This document shows positions 26,247 through 35,738 of a stretch of 64,000 bases of DNA, piece by piece (within the stretch, counting starts at the first letter, position 1; each line of letters begins with the position of its first letter). The DNA lies in NCBI GenBank assembly GCA_039809495.1, contig JBDHVC010000016.1, positions 21,161 through 85,160 of the forward strand, read 5' to 3'. The position numbers were made by a program, and so were the translations under genes. This DNA comes from JAFLCL01 sp039809495 (GTDB lineage Bacteria; Myxococcota_A; Polyangia; Polyangiales; Sandaracinaceae). The notes below the pieces were generated by a model. That model was not told where the DNA came from. It did not search any database and saw only the letters and a program-made list of their open reading frames with translations.

Positions 26247-27155
26247 ATGACCGAGATCGTCGAGAAGATCCTGTCGAACTACGCGGGCGAGAGCCCCGGC
26301 GTCATCGGCAACCTCCGCCGCATGCTCAACCACGGCACGCTCGCCGGGACGGGCAAGATGGTGATCCTGCCGGTCGACCAGGGCTTCGAGCACGGCCCGG
26401 GGCGCAGCTTCGAGCCGAACCCGGCCGGCTACGACCCGCACTACCACGCGGGGCTCGCGACGAAGGCGGGGTGTAACGCGTACGCGGCGCCGCTCGGCTT
26501 CATCGAGTCGGTCGCGCACCGCTACGCGGGCGCGCTGCCGCTCATCCTCAAGGTCAACAACTCGGACCTGCTCGGCACGCCGGCCGCGCCGCAGTCGGCG
26601 CTCACCTCGAGCGTGAAGGACGCGGTGCGCCTCGGGTGCAGCGCCATCGGCTTCACGATCTACCCGGGCTCGGCCGCGCGGAACGAGACCTACGGCCAGA
26701 TCCGCGACCTCATCGCCGAGGCGCGCGAGGCGGGCCTGCCGACGGTGCTCTGGAGCTACGCGCGCGGCGGCATGAGCAAGCAGGGCGAGACGGCGCTCGA
26801 CGTGATCGCCTACTCGGCGCACATCGCCTGCCAGCTCGGCGCGCACGTCGTGAAGGTGAAGCCGCCGACGGCGCACATCGAGCGCGACGACGCGCGCAAG
26901 TTCTACGAGAAGCTCCCGACGGAGCGGCTCGAGGATCGCATCCGCCACGTCGTCAAGGCGTGCTTCGATGGGCGGCGCATCGTCATCTTCTCGGGCGGCG
27001 AGGCCAAGGGCACGGACGCCGTCCTCGAGGAGATCCGCGGTATCGCGGCGGGCGGTGGCTTCGGCTCGATCATGGGCCGCAACGCCTTCCAGCGCCCCGA
27101 GGCGGAGGCGGTGAAGCTCCTCTCGGACGTGATGGCGATCTACAAGAAGGCCTGA
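26247..27155 (+). CDS. Class I fructose-bisphosphate aldolase (archaeal/DhnA type)
   Basis: A 302-residue Schiff-base aldolase that cleaves or forms fructose 1,6-bisphosphate. KMVILPVDQGFEHGPGRSF is the phosphate-side signature, VLWSYARGG and AHVVKVKPPT carry the Schiff-base lysine, and IFSGGEAKG and FGSIMGRNAFQR are the C-terminal phosphate site. The ATG at 26247 is preferred to 26235 because GAGG at 26237-26240 lies six bases upstream. A strong hairpin follows the gene. Confidence 0.92.
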   Translation: MTEIVEKILSNYAGESPGVIGNLRRMLNHGTLAGTGKMVILPVDQGFEHGPGRSFEPNPAGYDPHYHAGLATKAGCNAYAAPLGFIESVAHRYAGALPLILKVNNSDLLGTPAAPQSALTSSVKDAVRLGCSAIGFTIYPGSAARNETYGQIRDLIAEAREAGLPTVLWSYARGGMSKQGETALDVIAYSAHIACQLGAHVVKVKPPTAHIERDDARKFYEKLPTERLEDRIRHVVKACFDGRRIVIFSGGEAKGTDAVLEEIRGIAAGGGFGSIMGRNAFQRPEAEAVKLLSDVMAIYKKA

Positions 27156-27187
27156 GCCTCGCTCGAAGACCTCGAGCGCATGGCCTC

Positions 27188-27218
27188 GCGCCCCGCTTCG
27201 CCGCTCGGAGCGGGGCGC
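27188..27218 (+). terminator. 10-bp GC hairpin after the aldolase gene
   Basis: GCGCCCCGCT (27188-27197) pairs perfectly with AGCGGGGCGC (27209-27218) around an 11-base loop, 33 bases after the stop. No T-run follows. This is the usual look of candidate terminators in such GC-rich genomes. Confidence 0.65.
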
Positions 27219-27254
27219 TCGCGTTCGGCCCGGCGACTCTGAACGAGATCCGAA

Positions 27255-27274
27255 GCGAGCGCGCGACCGCTCGC
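27255..27274. terminator. Second hairpin between aldolase and lolA genes
   Basis: GCGAGCG (27255-27261) pairs with CGCTCGC (27268-27274) around six bases. It may be a second terminator or a site in the lolA leader. The rest of 27156-27353 holds only GAGGAGG at 27342-27348, the lolA ribosome site. Confidence 0.4.
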
Positions 27275-27353
27275 GAAAATCGCCCATGAATACGCGTCTT
27301 TCGGCCCAGGTCGAAGCCACCACGTCCGCTCGACGCAGCCTGAGGAGGCCCTC

Positions 27354-28109
27354 GTGAACCGCTCGTCCCCGACCCTTCGCCCGCTCGCCCTCGCCCTCGC
27401 CCTCACGCTCTTCGCCGGACCGCTCGCCGCGAGCGAGCTCGCGCCGCGGGTAGCGACCGCGCAGGAGCCCGTCACGGCCGCGCTCGTCGCGGCGCGCGTC
27501 CAGGCCTTCTACGAGCAGACCCGCACGGTGCAGGCCGACTTCCAGCAGCACTTCTGGATCCAGGCGCACGGCCGCACGCAGAGCTCGCGCGGCGCGCTCT
27601 CGATCCAGAGGCCGGGCCTCATCCGCTTCGACTACGCCGAGCCGCGCGGCAAGGTCGTCGTCTCGACGCCGGCGGGCTTCATCTACTACGAGCCGGGCGA
27701 GGACGGCGCGCCGGGCCAGTACACGCGCGGCGCGAGCGAGGGCGCCTCGGCGGCGCTCGGCTTCCTCACGGGCACGGCCGACCTCGCGCGCGACTTCCGC
27801 CTCTCGCTGCGAGCCCCCTCGGCGGCCGCGCCGGCGCACACGAACGCGCTCGAGCTGCGGCCGCGCCGCCCCGATCCGCACTTCGTGCGCGTCGTGCTCT
27901 ACGTCGACGATCGCCCCGACACGCTCGGCGTCGTGCGCCGCGTGGCGATCGAGGATCCCGACGGCAACTGGAACCGCTTCGACTTCTCGAACCTCCGCTT
28001 CAACCGCGAGCTGGGCGCCTCCACGTTCGACTTCCGCCCACCCCAGGGCGCGCGCGAGATCAGCGCCCCCTCCTCGCCGCGCCTGCCCGGTCCGGGCGCG
28101 AGCGGCTGA
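27354..28109 (+). CDS. lolA: Outer-membrane lipoprotein carrier protein LolA
   Basis: LolA ferries lipoproteins through the periplasm from LolCDE to the outer membrane. The 251-residue product has a signal peptide (residues 1 to about 36, ending near ATAQE). The core contains TVQADFQQHFWIQ, GALSIQRPGLIRFDYAEP and GFIYYEPGED, the hydrophobic-cavity strands of the family, and later FDFSNLRFNREL and STFDF. The GTG start has GAGGAGG five bases upstream. The C-terminal tail is Ser/Pro-rich and longer than in E. coli. Confidence 0.9.
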   Translation: MNRSSPTLRPLALALALTLFAGPLAASELAPRVATAQEPVTAALVAARVQAFYEQTRTVQADFQQHFWIQAHGRTQSSRGALSIQRPGLIRFDYAEPRGKVVVSTPAGFIYYEPGEDGAPGQYTRGASEGASAALGFLTGTADLARDFRLSLRAPSAAAPAHTNALELRPRRPDPHFVRVVLYVDDRPDTLGVVRRVAIEDPDGNWNRFDFSNLRFNRELGASTFDFRPPQGAREISAPSSPRLPGPGASG

Positions 28110-28138
28110 CAGAGCGGCTCACGGCGCGGCTCGCCGCC

Positions 28139-28200
28139 GCACCTCTCCGTTCGGAGGTCGCGCGCGCGTTGCCTCCGCCGCCTCGGCGAGGCAGAGGTGC
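28139..28200 (+). promoter_or_regulatory. Structured leader that can hide the ribosome site of the metal-binding protein gene
   Basis: GCACCTCT (28139-28146) is the exact complement of AGAGGTGC (28193-28200), which contains the ribosome-binding site of the gene starting at 28204. The same ACCTC can instead pair with GAGGT at 28154-28158, freeing the site. Between them GCCTC-GCCG (28171-28180, one bulged base) pairs with CGGC-GAGGC (28184-28192), ending right at the ribosome site. This is a possible on/off fold; it was found by eye and not computed. Confidence 0.4.
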
Positions 28201-28203
28201 ACC

Positions 28204-28401
28204 ATGACGATCCACGAGCTGAAGATCGAGGGCATGGGCTGTGGGCACTGCGTGATGAGCGTGAAGGAGGCGCTCGCGAAGGTGCCGGGCATCACGAAGG
28301 CGGAGGTCGAGGTCGGCCACGCGCGGATCGAGGGCGACGTCACCCGCGAGGCGCTCGTCCAGGCGATCGAGGCCGCCGAGTACCACGTCGTCGAGGGCTG
28401 A
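28204..28401 (+). CDS. Heavy-metal-associated (HMA) copper-chaperone-like protein
   Basis: A 65-residue single HMA domain of the CopZ type. EGMGCGHCVMSVKEAL is the metal-binding loop with the CxxC cysteines, preceded by the first strand and followed by VPGITKAEVEVG and IEGDVTREALVQAIEAAEYHV, the standard beta-alpha-beta-beta-alpha-beta order. It likely binds Cu(I) in the cytoplasm. No copper ATPase or CueR-type regulator is nearby. The ribosome site lies in the structured leader described at 28139-28200. Confidence 0.9.
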   Translation: MTIHELKIEGMGCGHCVMSVKEALAKVPGITKAEVEVGHARIEGDVTREALVQAIEAAEYHVVEG

Positions 28402-28431
28402 TCGCGCCCTCGGCGCGCTGTCGGTGCGCTG

Positions 28432-29301
28432 TCAGCGCTCGGCGGGCTTCGGGTACGTGTAGAAGCCGCGCCCGCTCTTGCGCCCGAGGTGGCCGGCGCG
28501 CACGAGCTGCCGAAGGAGCGAGGGCGGCCGGAACTGCTCGCCCAATTCGCGGTGCAGGTGCTCGAGGATCATCAGCCGCACGTCGAGCCCGACGAGGTCG
28601 GTGAGCCTGAGCGGCCCCATCGGGTGCTTGTAGCCGAGCTCCATCGCGCGATCGATGTCCTCGGCCGAGGCGACGCCCTGCTCGAGCATGCGGATCGCCT
28701 CGCAGCCGAGGATGACGCCGAGGCGGCTCGTCGCGAAGCCCGGCGCGTCGCGCACGACGATGGGCTTCTTCCCGATCCTCGCGGCGAACGCGCGCGCGCG
28801 CTCGATCACGTCCTCGCTCGTCTGGATCGCGCGCACGATCTCGAGCAGCTCCATGAGCGGCACGGGGTTGAAGAAGTGCAGGCCCACGACGCGCGAGGGA
28901 TCGCCCGCCGCGCCCGCGAGCTCCGTCACCGAGAGCGAGCTCGTGTTCGTCGCGACGATCGCGTGCGCGGGCGCCGCCTGGGCGAGCGTCTGGATGAGCT
29001 CGAGCTTGAGCTCCATCCGCTCGGGCACGGCCTCGATGACGAGGTCCGCGTCGCGGCTCGCGCCCGCGGCGTCCGTCGAGAGGGTGATCGCGGCGCTCGC
29101 GGCGTCGGCGCTCGCGGCGTCGATCTTCCCCTTGTCGCGGAGGCGCGCGAGGCTCTGATCGATCGCCGCCTTACCCTTCTCGACAAGCGCGCTCGAGACG
29201 TCCGTGAGCGTGACGCGGAGCCCCGCCTGCGCGGCGACCTGCGCGATCCCGTGCCCCATGGTGCCCGATCCGACGACGACGACGCGCTCGATCTCGCTCA
29301 T
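28432..29301 (-). CDS. 3-hydroxyacyl-CoA (3-hydroxybutyryl-CoA) dehydrogenase
   Basis: A 289-residue NAD-dependent dehydrogenase. VVVVGSGTMGHGIAQVAAQAG is split here as the NAD loop at the N-terminus (GSGTMGHGIAQ), LVIEAVPERM follows, and ATNTSSLSVTEL, VGLHFFNPVPLMELLEIV and the C-terminal GYKHPMGPLRLTDLVGLDV mark the substrate side. It fits the short, stand-alone Hbd/PaaH type acting in fatty acid or butyrate metabolism. The ATG at 29301 gives the usual N-terminus. It is divergent from the DUF1385 gene. Confidence 0.93.
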   Translation of the reverse strand: MSEIERVVVVGSGTMGHGIAQVAAQAGLRVTLTDVSSALVEKGKAAIDQSLARLRDKGKIDAASADAASAAITLSTDAAGASRDADLVIEAVPERMELKLELIQTLAQAAPAHAIVATNTSSLSVTELAGAAGDPSRVVGLHFFNPVPLMELLEIVRAIQTSEDVIERARAFAARIGKKPIVVRDAPGFATSRLGVILGCEAIRMLEQGVASAEDIDRAMELGYKHPMGPLRLTDLVGLDVRLMILEHLHRELGEQFRPPSLLRQLVRAGHLGRKSGRGFYTYPKPAER

Positions 29302-29401
29302 GCGCGCGGTGATACCACGGCCGCGCCCGCGCTCGGGTGACCGGAAGGTGTGGGAGGGCTTCGCTCGCGCGCGCGGCTCGTTTCGGTAAGAGTAGCGAGC
29401 C

Positions 29402-30514
29402 ATGAGCGAAGCGCGTCCCTACATCGGCGGTCAGGCGGTCATCGAGGGCGTGATGATGCGCTCGCCGTCGGGGCTCGCCGTCGCCGTGCGCAGGCCCGAC
29501 GGCCAGATCGTCGTGCGCGAGGGCCCCGTCGAGGGCTCCTCGACGCCCTACCGGAAGTGGCCCTTCGTCCGCGGCGTCGTCACGCTCGTCGAGTCGATGT
29601 CGCTCGGCTACAAGGCCCTCCAATTCTCGGCCGATCAGCAGCTCGTCGAGGAGCGCGCGGAGGGCGAGGGCGCCGCGCTCGGCGAGCGCGCGCCGAGCGA
29701 GCCTGTGCGCGCGCCAGAGAAGGGCGGCGAGGGCGGCGGCTCGCGCCTCACGATGGCCCTCTCGCTCCTCTTCGCGATCGGGCTCTTCATCGCGCTCCCG
29801 CAGGCGCTCACGGTCGGGCTCGCGCGCCTCGTCGGGATCGAGCTCGGCGTGCAGGACTTCGCGTTCCACGCGGTGACGGGCGCCTTCAAGCTCGCGATCC
29901 TCACGATCTACATGGTCGTGATCGGCTCGTTCGAGGAGATCCGCCGCGTGTTCCAGTACCACGGCGCCGAGCACAAGACGATCTTCGCCTACGAGGCGGG
30001 GCTCCCGCTCACGGTCGAGAACGTCCGCGCCCAGTCGCCGCTCCACCCGCGCTGCGGCACGACCTTCCTCGTCGTCGTCGTCGTCCTCTCGATCGTCGTC
30101 GGCAGCGTCGCGACGCCCCTCCTCTTGCCGCACGCCGCGGGCCTCTCGGGCCAGCTCCAGACGCTCGCGCTCCGCATCGGCCTCCTGCCCGTCATCGCCG
30201 CGCTCGGCTACGAATTCCAGCGCTTCTCGGCGCGACACCTCACGCGCGGCCCGCTCCGCTTCGTGAATTACCCGGGCTTCCTCTTCCAGAAGATCACGAC
30301 GCGCGAGCCGGACGCGAGCCAGATCGAGGTGGCGATCGCCGCGATGGAGAGCGCCGCGTGGCGCGAGCGCGTGGGCGTCGCGGCGACGAAGGAGGAGCGC
30401 ACGGAGGTCTTCGGGACGCTCGAGGGCGTGCTCGCGCGCTTCGGCGTGGGCGCGCAGGGCGGGCTCGCGGCGGGCGTGCTCGCGGCGGGCGGGCTCGCCG
30501 AGCCGGCCGAGTGA
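29402..30514 (+). CDS. DUF1385 family membrane protein (YqhQ-like)
   Basis: A 370-residue integral membrane protein. YIGGQAVIEGVMMRSP is the strongly conserved start of DUF1385, and YHGAEHKTIFAYEAG and HPRCGTTFLVVVVVLSIVV are the other family blocks, with several hydrophobic segments between. A charged insert of about 30 residues (VEERAEGEGAALGERAP) precedes the first span. The C-terminus after LTRGP is an Ala-rich extension. The biochemical function of the family is not established. In many bacteria it neighbours prfA or rpmE, which here lie about 16 kb away. Confidence 0.88.
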   Translation: MSEARPYIGGQAVIEGVMMRSPSGLAVAVRRPDGQIVVREGPVEGSSTPYRKWPFVRGVVTLVESMSLGYKALQFSADQQLVEERAEGEGAALGERAPSEPVRAPEKGGEGGGSRLTMALSLLFAIGLFIALPQALTVGLARLVGIELGVQDFAFHAVTGAFKLAILTIYMVVIGSFEEIRRVFQYHGAEHKTIFAYEAGLPLTVENVRAQSPLHPRCGTTFLVVVVVLSIVVGSVATPLLLPHAAGLSGQLQTLALRIGLLPVIAALGYEFQRFSARHLTRGPLRFVNYPGFLFQKITTREPDASQIEVAIAAMESAAWRERVGVAATKEERTEVFGTLEGVLARFGVGAQGGLAAGVLAAGGLAEPAE

Positions 30515-30518
30515 GCGG

Positions 30519-32213
30519 ATGAGCGCGCGCCACCTCGTGGTCGGGCTCGACGGAGCCGACGTCGACGTCATCCATCGCATCGGCCCGGCCGCGCTCCCGA
30601 CGCTCCACGCGGCGATGAGCGAGGGCGCGTGGGCGCGCCTTCGGAGCGTCGTCCCCTGCGCGACGCTGCCGAACTGGACGACCTTCCTCACCGGTGTCGA
30701 TCCGGGGGTGCACGGCGTCTTCGACTTCACGACGCGGGTGGGCGCGAGGGTGGCGTTCACGGGCGGCACCGTGCGCGCCGTGCCGACGATCTTCGCGCGC
30801 CTCGATCGCCTGGGGCTCGCGTGCGCGAGCGTCGGCTTCCCCGCGACCTACCCGCCCGAGCCGCTCGAGCACGGCGTCTCCCTCTCGGGCTGGGACTCGC
30901 CCGTCGACTTCGAGGCGGACGCGAGCTACGCGCACCCGCGCGCGCTCCACGCGGAGCTCACGCGCCGCTTCGGGCCGCTCCGCTTCGACGACGTCGACGA
31001 ATTCGTCGCGGACCGGCCGGGCTGGCACGCCTCGCTCGGCGCGCGGCTCGAGGCGCGCGTGGAGCGGCGGACGGAGCTCGCGAGCTACCTCCTCGCCTCG
31101 CGCTCGTGGGACCTCTTCGCGTTCTACTTCGGCGAGAGCGACACCGCGTCGCACCACCTCCACGCGCTCTGGGACGAGCGGGCCCCGCGGCACCCCGCCG
31201 ACGCGAGCCCCGAGGAGCGCGACGGCTACCCGCGCGTCTACCGCGCGCTCGACCGCGCCCTCGCGCGCCTCGTCCGCGAGGCCGGCCCCGGCGTCGAGCT
31301 GACGATCGTGAGCGATCACGGCTCGGGGCCCGCGAGCGACAAGGTGTTCTACGTGAACCGCGCGCTCGCCGAGCTCGGGCTGCTCTCGTTCCGGGCGGCT
31401 CGCGCGGGCGGCCCGGCGCTCTTCGATCGCCTGCGCGCCTCGGCGATGGCCCGCGTCCCGCCGCGCGCGAAGCACGCGCTCTTCCACGCCTTCGGGCGCG
31501 CGCTGCCCGGGCTCGTCGAGTCGCGCGCGCGCTACGGCGCGATCGACCTCGCGCGCACCCGCGTCTTCTCGGACGAGCTCAATTACTTCCCCTCGCTCTC
31601 CTACAACCTCCGCGGCCGCGAGCCCGAGGGCGTGCTCGATCCGAGGGACGTCCCGCGCGTCTTCGCCGCGCTCGAGGAGGGCCTCCTCGCGCTCCGCGAT
31701 CCCGCGACGGATCAGCCGATCGTGCGCGCGCTCCACCCGCGCGAGGCGCTCTACGCGGGTCCGCTCGTCGAGCGGGCGCCCGACGTCGTCCTCGAGCTCG
31801 CGCTCGATCGCGAGCGCTATGAGCCCGGCGCCACCTACAACCTCGCGCCCTCGACCGACGATCCGCTCGCTCGGATCGTGCGGCGGCTCGCGCCCGAGGA
31901 GTACCGCGGCCGCAAGGGGCGGAGCCTCGCCGGGAGCCACCGCGATCGGGGGCTCTTCATCGCCCTCGGGCCGAGCGTGCGGCCGATCGGCGAGCTCGAC
32001 GCGCGCATGGCGGACGCGACCGCGACGCTGCTCGCGCGGATGGGCGTCGCCCCGCCCGACGAGGCGGCGGGGCGTGTGCTCGAGGAGCTCCTCGTCGCCC
32101 GCGCGGGCGAGCTCCCGCTCCCCGCCGCGCGCCTCGAGGCGGCGAGCGTGCGCGGCGCGCACGACCTCTCGCGCACCGAGGCCCGCCTGCGCGCGATTGG
32201 CTACGTCGACTGA
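30519..32213 (+). CDS. Alkaline-phosphatase-superfamily phosphodiesterase/phosphatase
   Basis: A 564-residue protein of the type I phosphodiesterase/nucleotide pyrophosphatase group. VVGLDGADVDVI gives the first metal Asp, CATLPNWTTFLTG the nucleophile Thr, FGESDTASHHLHALWD the second metal site, and VSDHGSGP the Asp-His pair; SHRDRGLFIA is the last block. No signal peptide is obvious, which suggests a cytoplasmic enzyme. It starts five bases after the DUF1385 stop. Its last 13 bases overlap, tail to tail, the end of the kinase gene. A paralogue is at 47213-48571. Substrate unknown. Confidence 0.85.
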   Translation: MSARHLVVGLDGADVDVIHRIGPAALPTLHAAMSEGAWARLRSVVPCATLPNWTTFLTGVDPGVHGVFDFTTRVGARVAFTGGTVRAVPTIFARLDRLGLACASVGFPATYPPEPLEHGVSLSGWDSPVDFEADASYAHPRALHAELTRRFGPLRFDDVDEFVADRPGWHASLGARLEARVERRTELASYLLASRSWDLFAFYFGESDTASHHLHALWDERAPRHPADASPEERDGYPRVYRALDRALARLVREAGPGVELTIVSDHGSGPASDKVFYVNRALAELGLLSFRAARAGGPALFDRLRASAMARVPPRAKHALFHAFGRALPGLVESRARYGAIDLARTRVFSDELNYFPSLSYNLRGREPEGVLDPRDVPRVFAALEEGLLALRDPATDQPIVRALHPREALYAGPLVERAPDVVLELALDRERYEPGATYNLAPSTDDPLARIVRRLAPEEYRGRKGRSLAGSHRDRGLFIALGPSVRPIGELDARMADATATLLARMGVAPPDEAAGRVLEELLVARAGELPLPAARLEAASVRGAHDLSRTEARLRAIGYVD

Positions 32214-33664
32214 CGGCGCGCCTCGGCGTCGTCGCCCGCGCGGAGCGGGAGGAAGACCTCGAACGTCGTGCCCGCGCCCTTCTCGCTCCGCACCACGACG
32301 AAGCCGTGGTGGTCGCGCACGATGCCGTCGACGACCGCGAGCCCGAGGCCCGTCCCCTCGCCCCGGGGCTTGCGCGTGAAGAAGGGCTCGAAGACGTGCG
32401 GGATGTCCTCCGCGTCGATGCCGAGCCCCTCGTCCTTCACCGAGACGACCACGAAGCGGCCCCTCGACGCGTTCGATCCCGGGGGCGGATCGGCGTCGCG
32501 CTCGTGGACGCCGACGACGACGCGGCCGCCGTCCTTCATCGCCTGGAACGCGTTCACGAGGAGGTTCGTGAGCACCTGGAGCAATTCCTCGGAGCTCGCC
32601 TCGACCGTCGAGACCGGTCCGCCGCGCTCGATCTCGACGTCCGCGCGGGCCTTGCGCGCGAGCGGCGCCAAGGTCGAGCGCGCCGTCTCCGCGAGCGCGA
32701 CGAGGTCGATCGCGCCGCGCTGGCTCTTCTGCCGCGAGAGGTCGAGGACGCCGCGGATGCTCTTCGTCATCTTCGAGCTCTGCTCGAGGATGCTCTGCGC
32801 GCTCTCGCGCACGTCGCTCGCGATGTTCGGCGTCTGCTCGATGAGGCGCGCGTGCCCGCTCACGACGTTGAGCGGCGTCCCGAGCTCGTGGGCGAGCTGC
32901 GAGGCGAGCTGACCGACGGTGCGCAGCCGATCGGCGTGGCGGAGCTGCTCGAGGGCCTGCGTCCGCGCGAGCGAGCTCGCGTCGAGCGCCCGGTGGGCCG
33001 CCTCGAGATCCTCCGCCATGTGGTTCATCGCGCGCGTGAGCTCCGCGACCTCGCGGGCCCCGAGCGGCGCCTCGCGCGCGGACAGCTCCCCTCGCCCGAT
33101 GCGCCGCGCGAGCGCGCCGAGGTGCTCGAGCGGCCGGCCGACCTGCGAGCGCACGAGCAAGAACGCGACGAACGCGGCGATCGTCGCGAGGATCAGCGCC
33201 TGGATCGCGAGCGACGCGAAGCCGATGCGCTCGAAGAGGCTCGTCACGGCCTTGGGCTCGGCGAGCTCGATCGCGATCGCGTGCTCCCCCTGCCCGAGGG
33301 GCACGTAGGTGAGCAGCTCGTCGCCCTCGACGCCGACCGCGACGTCGTGCCGGGCGAGCGCGTCGTGCGCGCTCGTCAGCGCGGGCCTGGGGAAGAGCCC
33401 GCCGTCGAGCGCGACGAGCCGCGTGTCGATGTGGGCCGCGGCGACCTCGGGCTGCTCGAGGACGCGCCGCGCCTCTTCCTCGGGGCGCTCGCTCGACTCG
33501 CTCGAGAGCGCCGCCTCGAGCGCGTACGCGAAGAAGCGGCGATCGCGCAGGGTGGTCTCGAGCAGGAGCGCCTGCTCGCCCTCGACGCGGAGCGCCATCC
33601 CGATCCCGACGACGAGGACGAAGGTGGCGACGAGCGAGAGCCAGAGCCTCACGGCGATCGACAT
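32201..33664 (-). CDS. Membrane sensor histidine kinase (HAMP)
   Basis: A 487-residue sensor kinase. VRLWLSLVATFVLVVGIGMA is the first span, a periplasmic region of about 140 residues follows, then ALILATIAAFVAFLLV and a HAMP domain (GRPLEHLGALARRIGRGEL). LAHELGTPLNVVSGH holds the phospho-acceptor His, LTNLLVNAFQAM the N box, VKDEGLGI the G1 box and GEGTGLGLAVVDGIV the G2 box. The ELGTPL form of the H box fits NtrB-like kinases. It is divergent from the receiver gene at 33810 and near a sigma-54 activator, so the three may form one pathway. Confidence 0.92.
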   Translation of the reverse strand: MSIAVRLWLSLVATFVLVVGIGMALRVEGEQALLLETTLRDRRFFAYALEAALSSESSERPEEEARRVLEQPEVAAAHIDTRLVALDGGLFPRPALTSAHDALARHDVAVGVEGDELLTYVPLGQGEHAIAIELAEPKAVTSLFERIGFASLAIQALILATIAAFVAFLLVRSQVGRPLEHLGALARRIGRGELSAREAPLGAREVAELTRAMNHMAEDLEAAHRALDASSLARTQALEQLRHADRLRTVGQLASQLAHELGTPLNVVSGHARLIEQTPNIASDVRESAQSILEQSSKMTKSIRGVLDLSRQKSQRGAIDLVALAETARSTLAPLARKARADVEIERGGPVSTVEASSEELLQVLTNLLVNAFQAMKDGGRVVVGVHERDADPPPGSNASRGRFVVVSVKDEGLGIDAEDIPHVFEPFFTRKPRGEGTGLGLAVVDGIVRDHHGFVVVRSEKGAGTTFEVFLPLRAGDDAEARRQST

Positions 33665-33779
33665 GGAGGGACTCTGCCCGAGCGCGCAGGGCGCGCAACG
33701 CCGCCTGGAGGAACGCCCCAGTGTCCGACCTCGCCCCACCCGCGCCGGAGAATCGCCGGGGAAAACGTCAGCGCCGCGC

Positions 33780-33793
33780 GGCACGACCCGTGC
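33780..33793 (+). promoter_or_regulatory. Possible sigma-54 (-24/-12) promoter
   Basis: GG (33780-33781) and GC (33792-33793) are exactly ten bases apart in the context CGGCACGACCCGTGCA, close to the TGGCACG-N4-TTGCA consensus but missing the T before GG and one T at -14. Transcription would begin near 33805, five bases before the receiver's ATG, leaving almost no leader. The nearby sigma-54 activator makes it worth recording. Confidence 0.3.
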
Positions 33794-33809
33794 AAACCCG
33801 CACGACGTC

Positions 33810-34259
33810 ATGCCGTCGTCGTCGAGCCCGCGTTCGAGCGTCCACGCGACCGTGATCGTCGTCGACGACGTCGAGGCGATGCGCGAGCTCGTCGTCGCGT
33901 ACCTGCGCCGCATCGACCCCGAGCTCACGCTCGTCGCCGCGAGCAACGCGCTCCAGGCGCTCGCGATGGTCGAGTCCTACGCGTCGCTCGGGCCCGACCC
34001 GCGCGAGCAGGTCATCGTGATCTCGGACCTCCGCATGCCGGGGGTCGACGGCCTGAGCTTCCTCGGGATGCTCGCGCGCTCGCCGCACCGCGTGACGACG
34101 ATCCTGATGACGGCGTTCGCGGACGACGACGTGGAGAAGCGCGCGAGCGACGCGGGCGCGCTCGCCTGCTTCGCCAAGCCCTTCGACCTCGACGAGCTCG
34201 CGGCGGTCGTCGAGCGGCGGCTCCGCGACGTCGAGGCGGAGCTCGCGCACCCGAACTGA
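33810..34259 (+). CDS. Single-domain response regulator (receiver only)
   Basis: A 149-residue CheY-like receiver without an output domain. TVIVVDDVEAMREL carries the acidic pair, VISDLRMPGVDG the phospho-acceptor Asp, LMTAFAD the Thr, and CFAKPFDLDEL the Lys. A 13-residue serine-rich tail precedes the fold; the ATG at 33810 is the only good start. It lies between a divergent histidine kinase and a sigma-54 activator and may relay or buffer phosphate between them. Confidence 0.88.
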   Translation: MPSSSSPRSSVHATVIVVDDVEAMRELVVAYLRRIDPELTLVAASNALQALAMVESYASLGPDPREQVIVISDLRMPGVDGLSFLGMLARSPHRVTTILMTAFADDDVEKRASDAGALACFAKPFDLDELAAVVERRLRDVEAELAHPN

Positions 34260-34261
34260 CG

Positions 34262-34333
34262 GCGCGGGGCGGGGATCGATCCCGGGGCAGGGGCCGAGCG
34301 CGGGGCGGGGATCGAGCGCGGGGCGGGCGACGA
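34262..34333. repeat. Four tandem 18-bp G-rich units, possible G-quadruplex
   Basis: Units begin at 34262, 34280, 34298 and 34316. Units 1 and 3 are identical (GCGCGGGGCGGGGATCGA), unit 4 differs at three positions and unit 2 is diverged. Six tracts of four Gs and one of three lie in 62 bases on the + strand. The repeat fills the gap between the receiver and the sigma-54 activator and could affect the latter's expression. Confidence 0.8.
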
Positions 34334-34361
34334 TCCCCTGGACTCGTTACACTCCGCCGCG

Positions 34362-35734
<1,373 letters not shown>

Positions 35735-35738
<4 letters not shown>

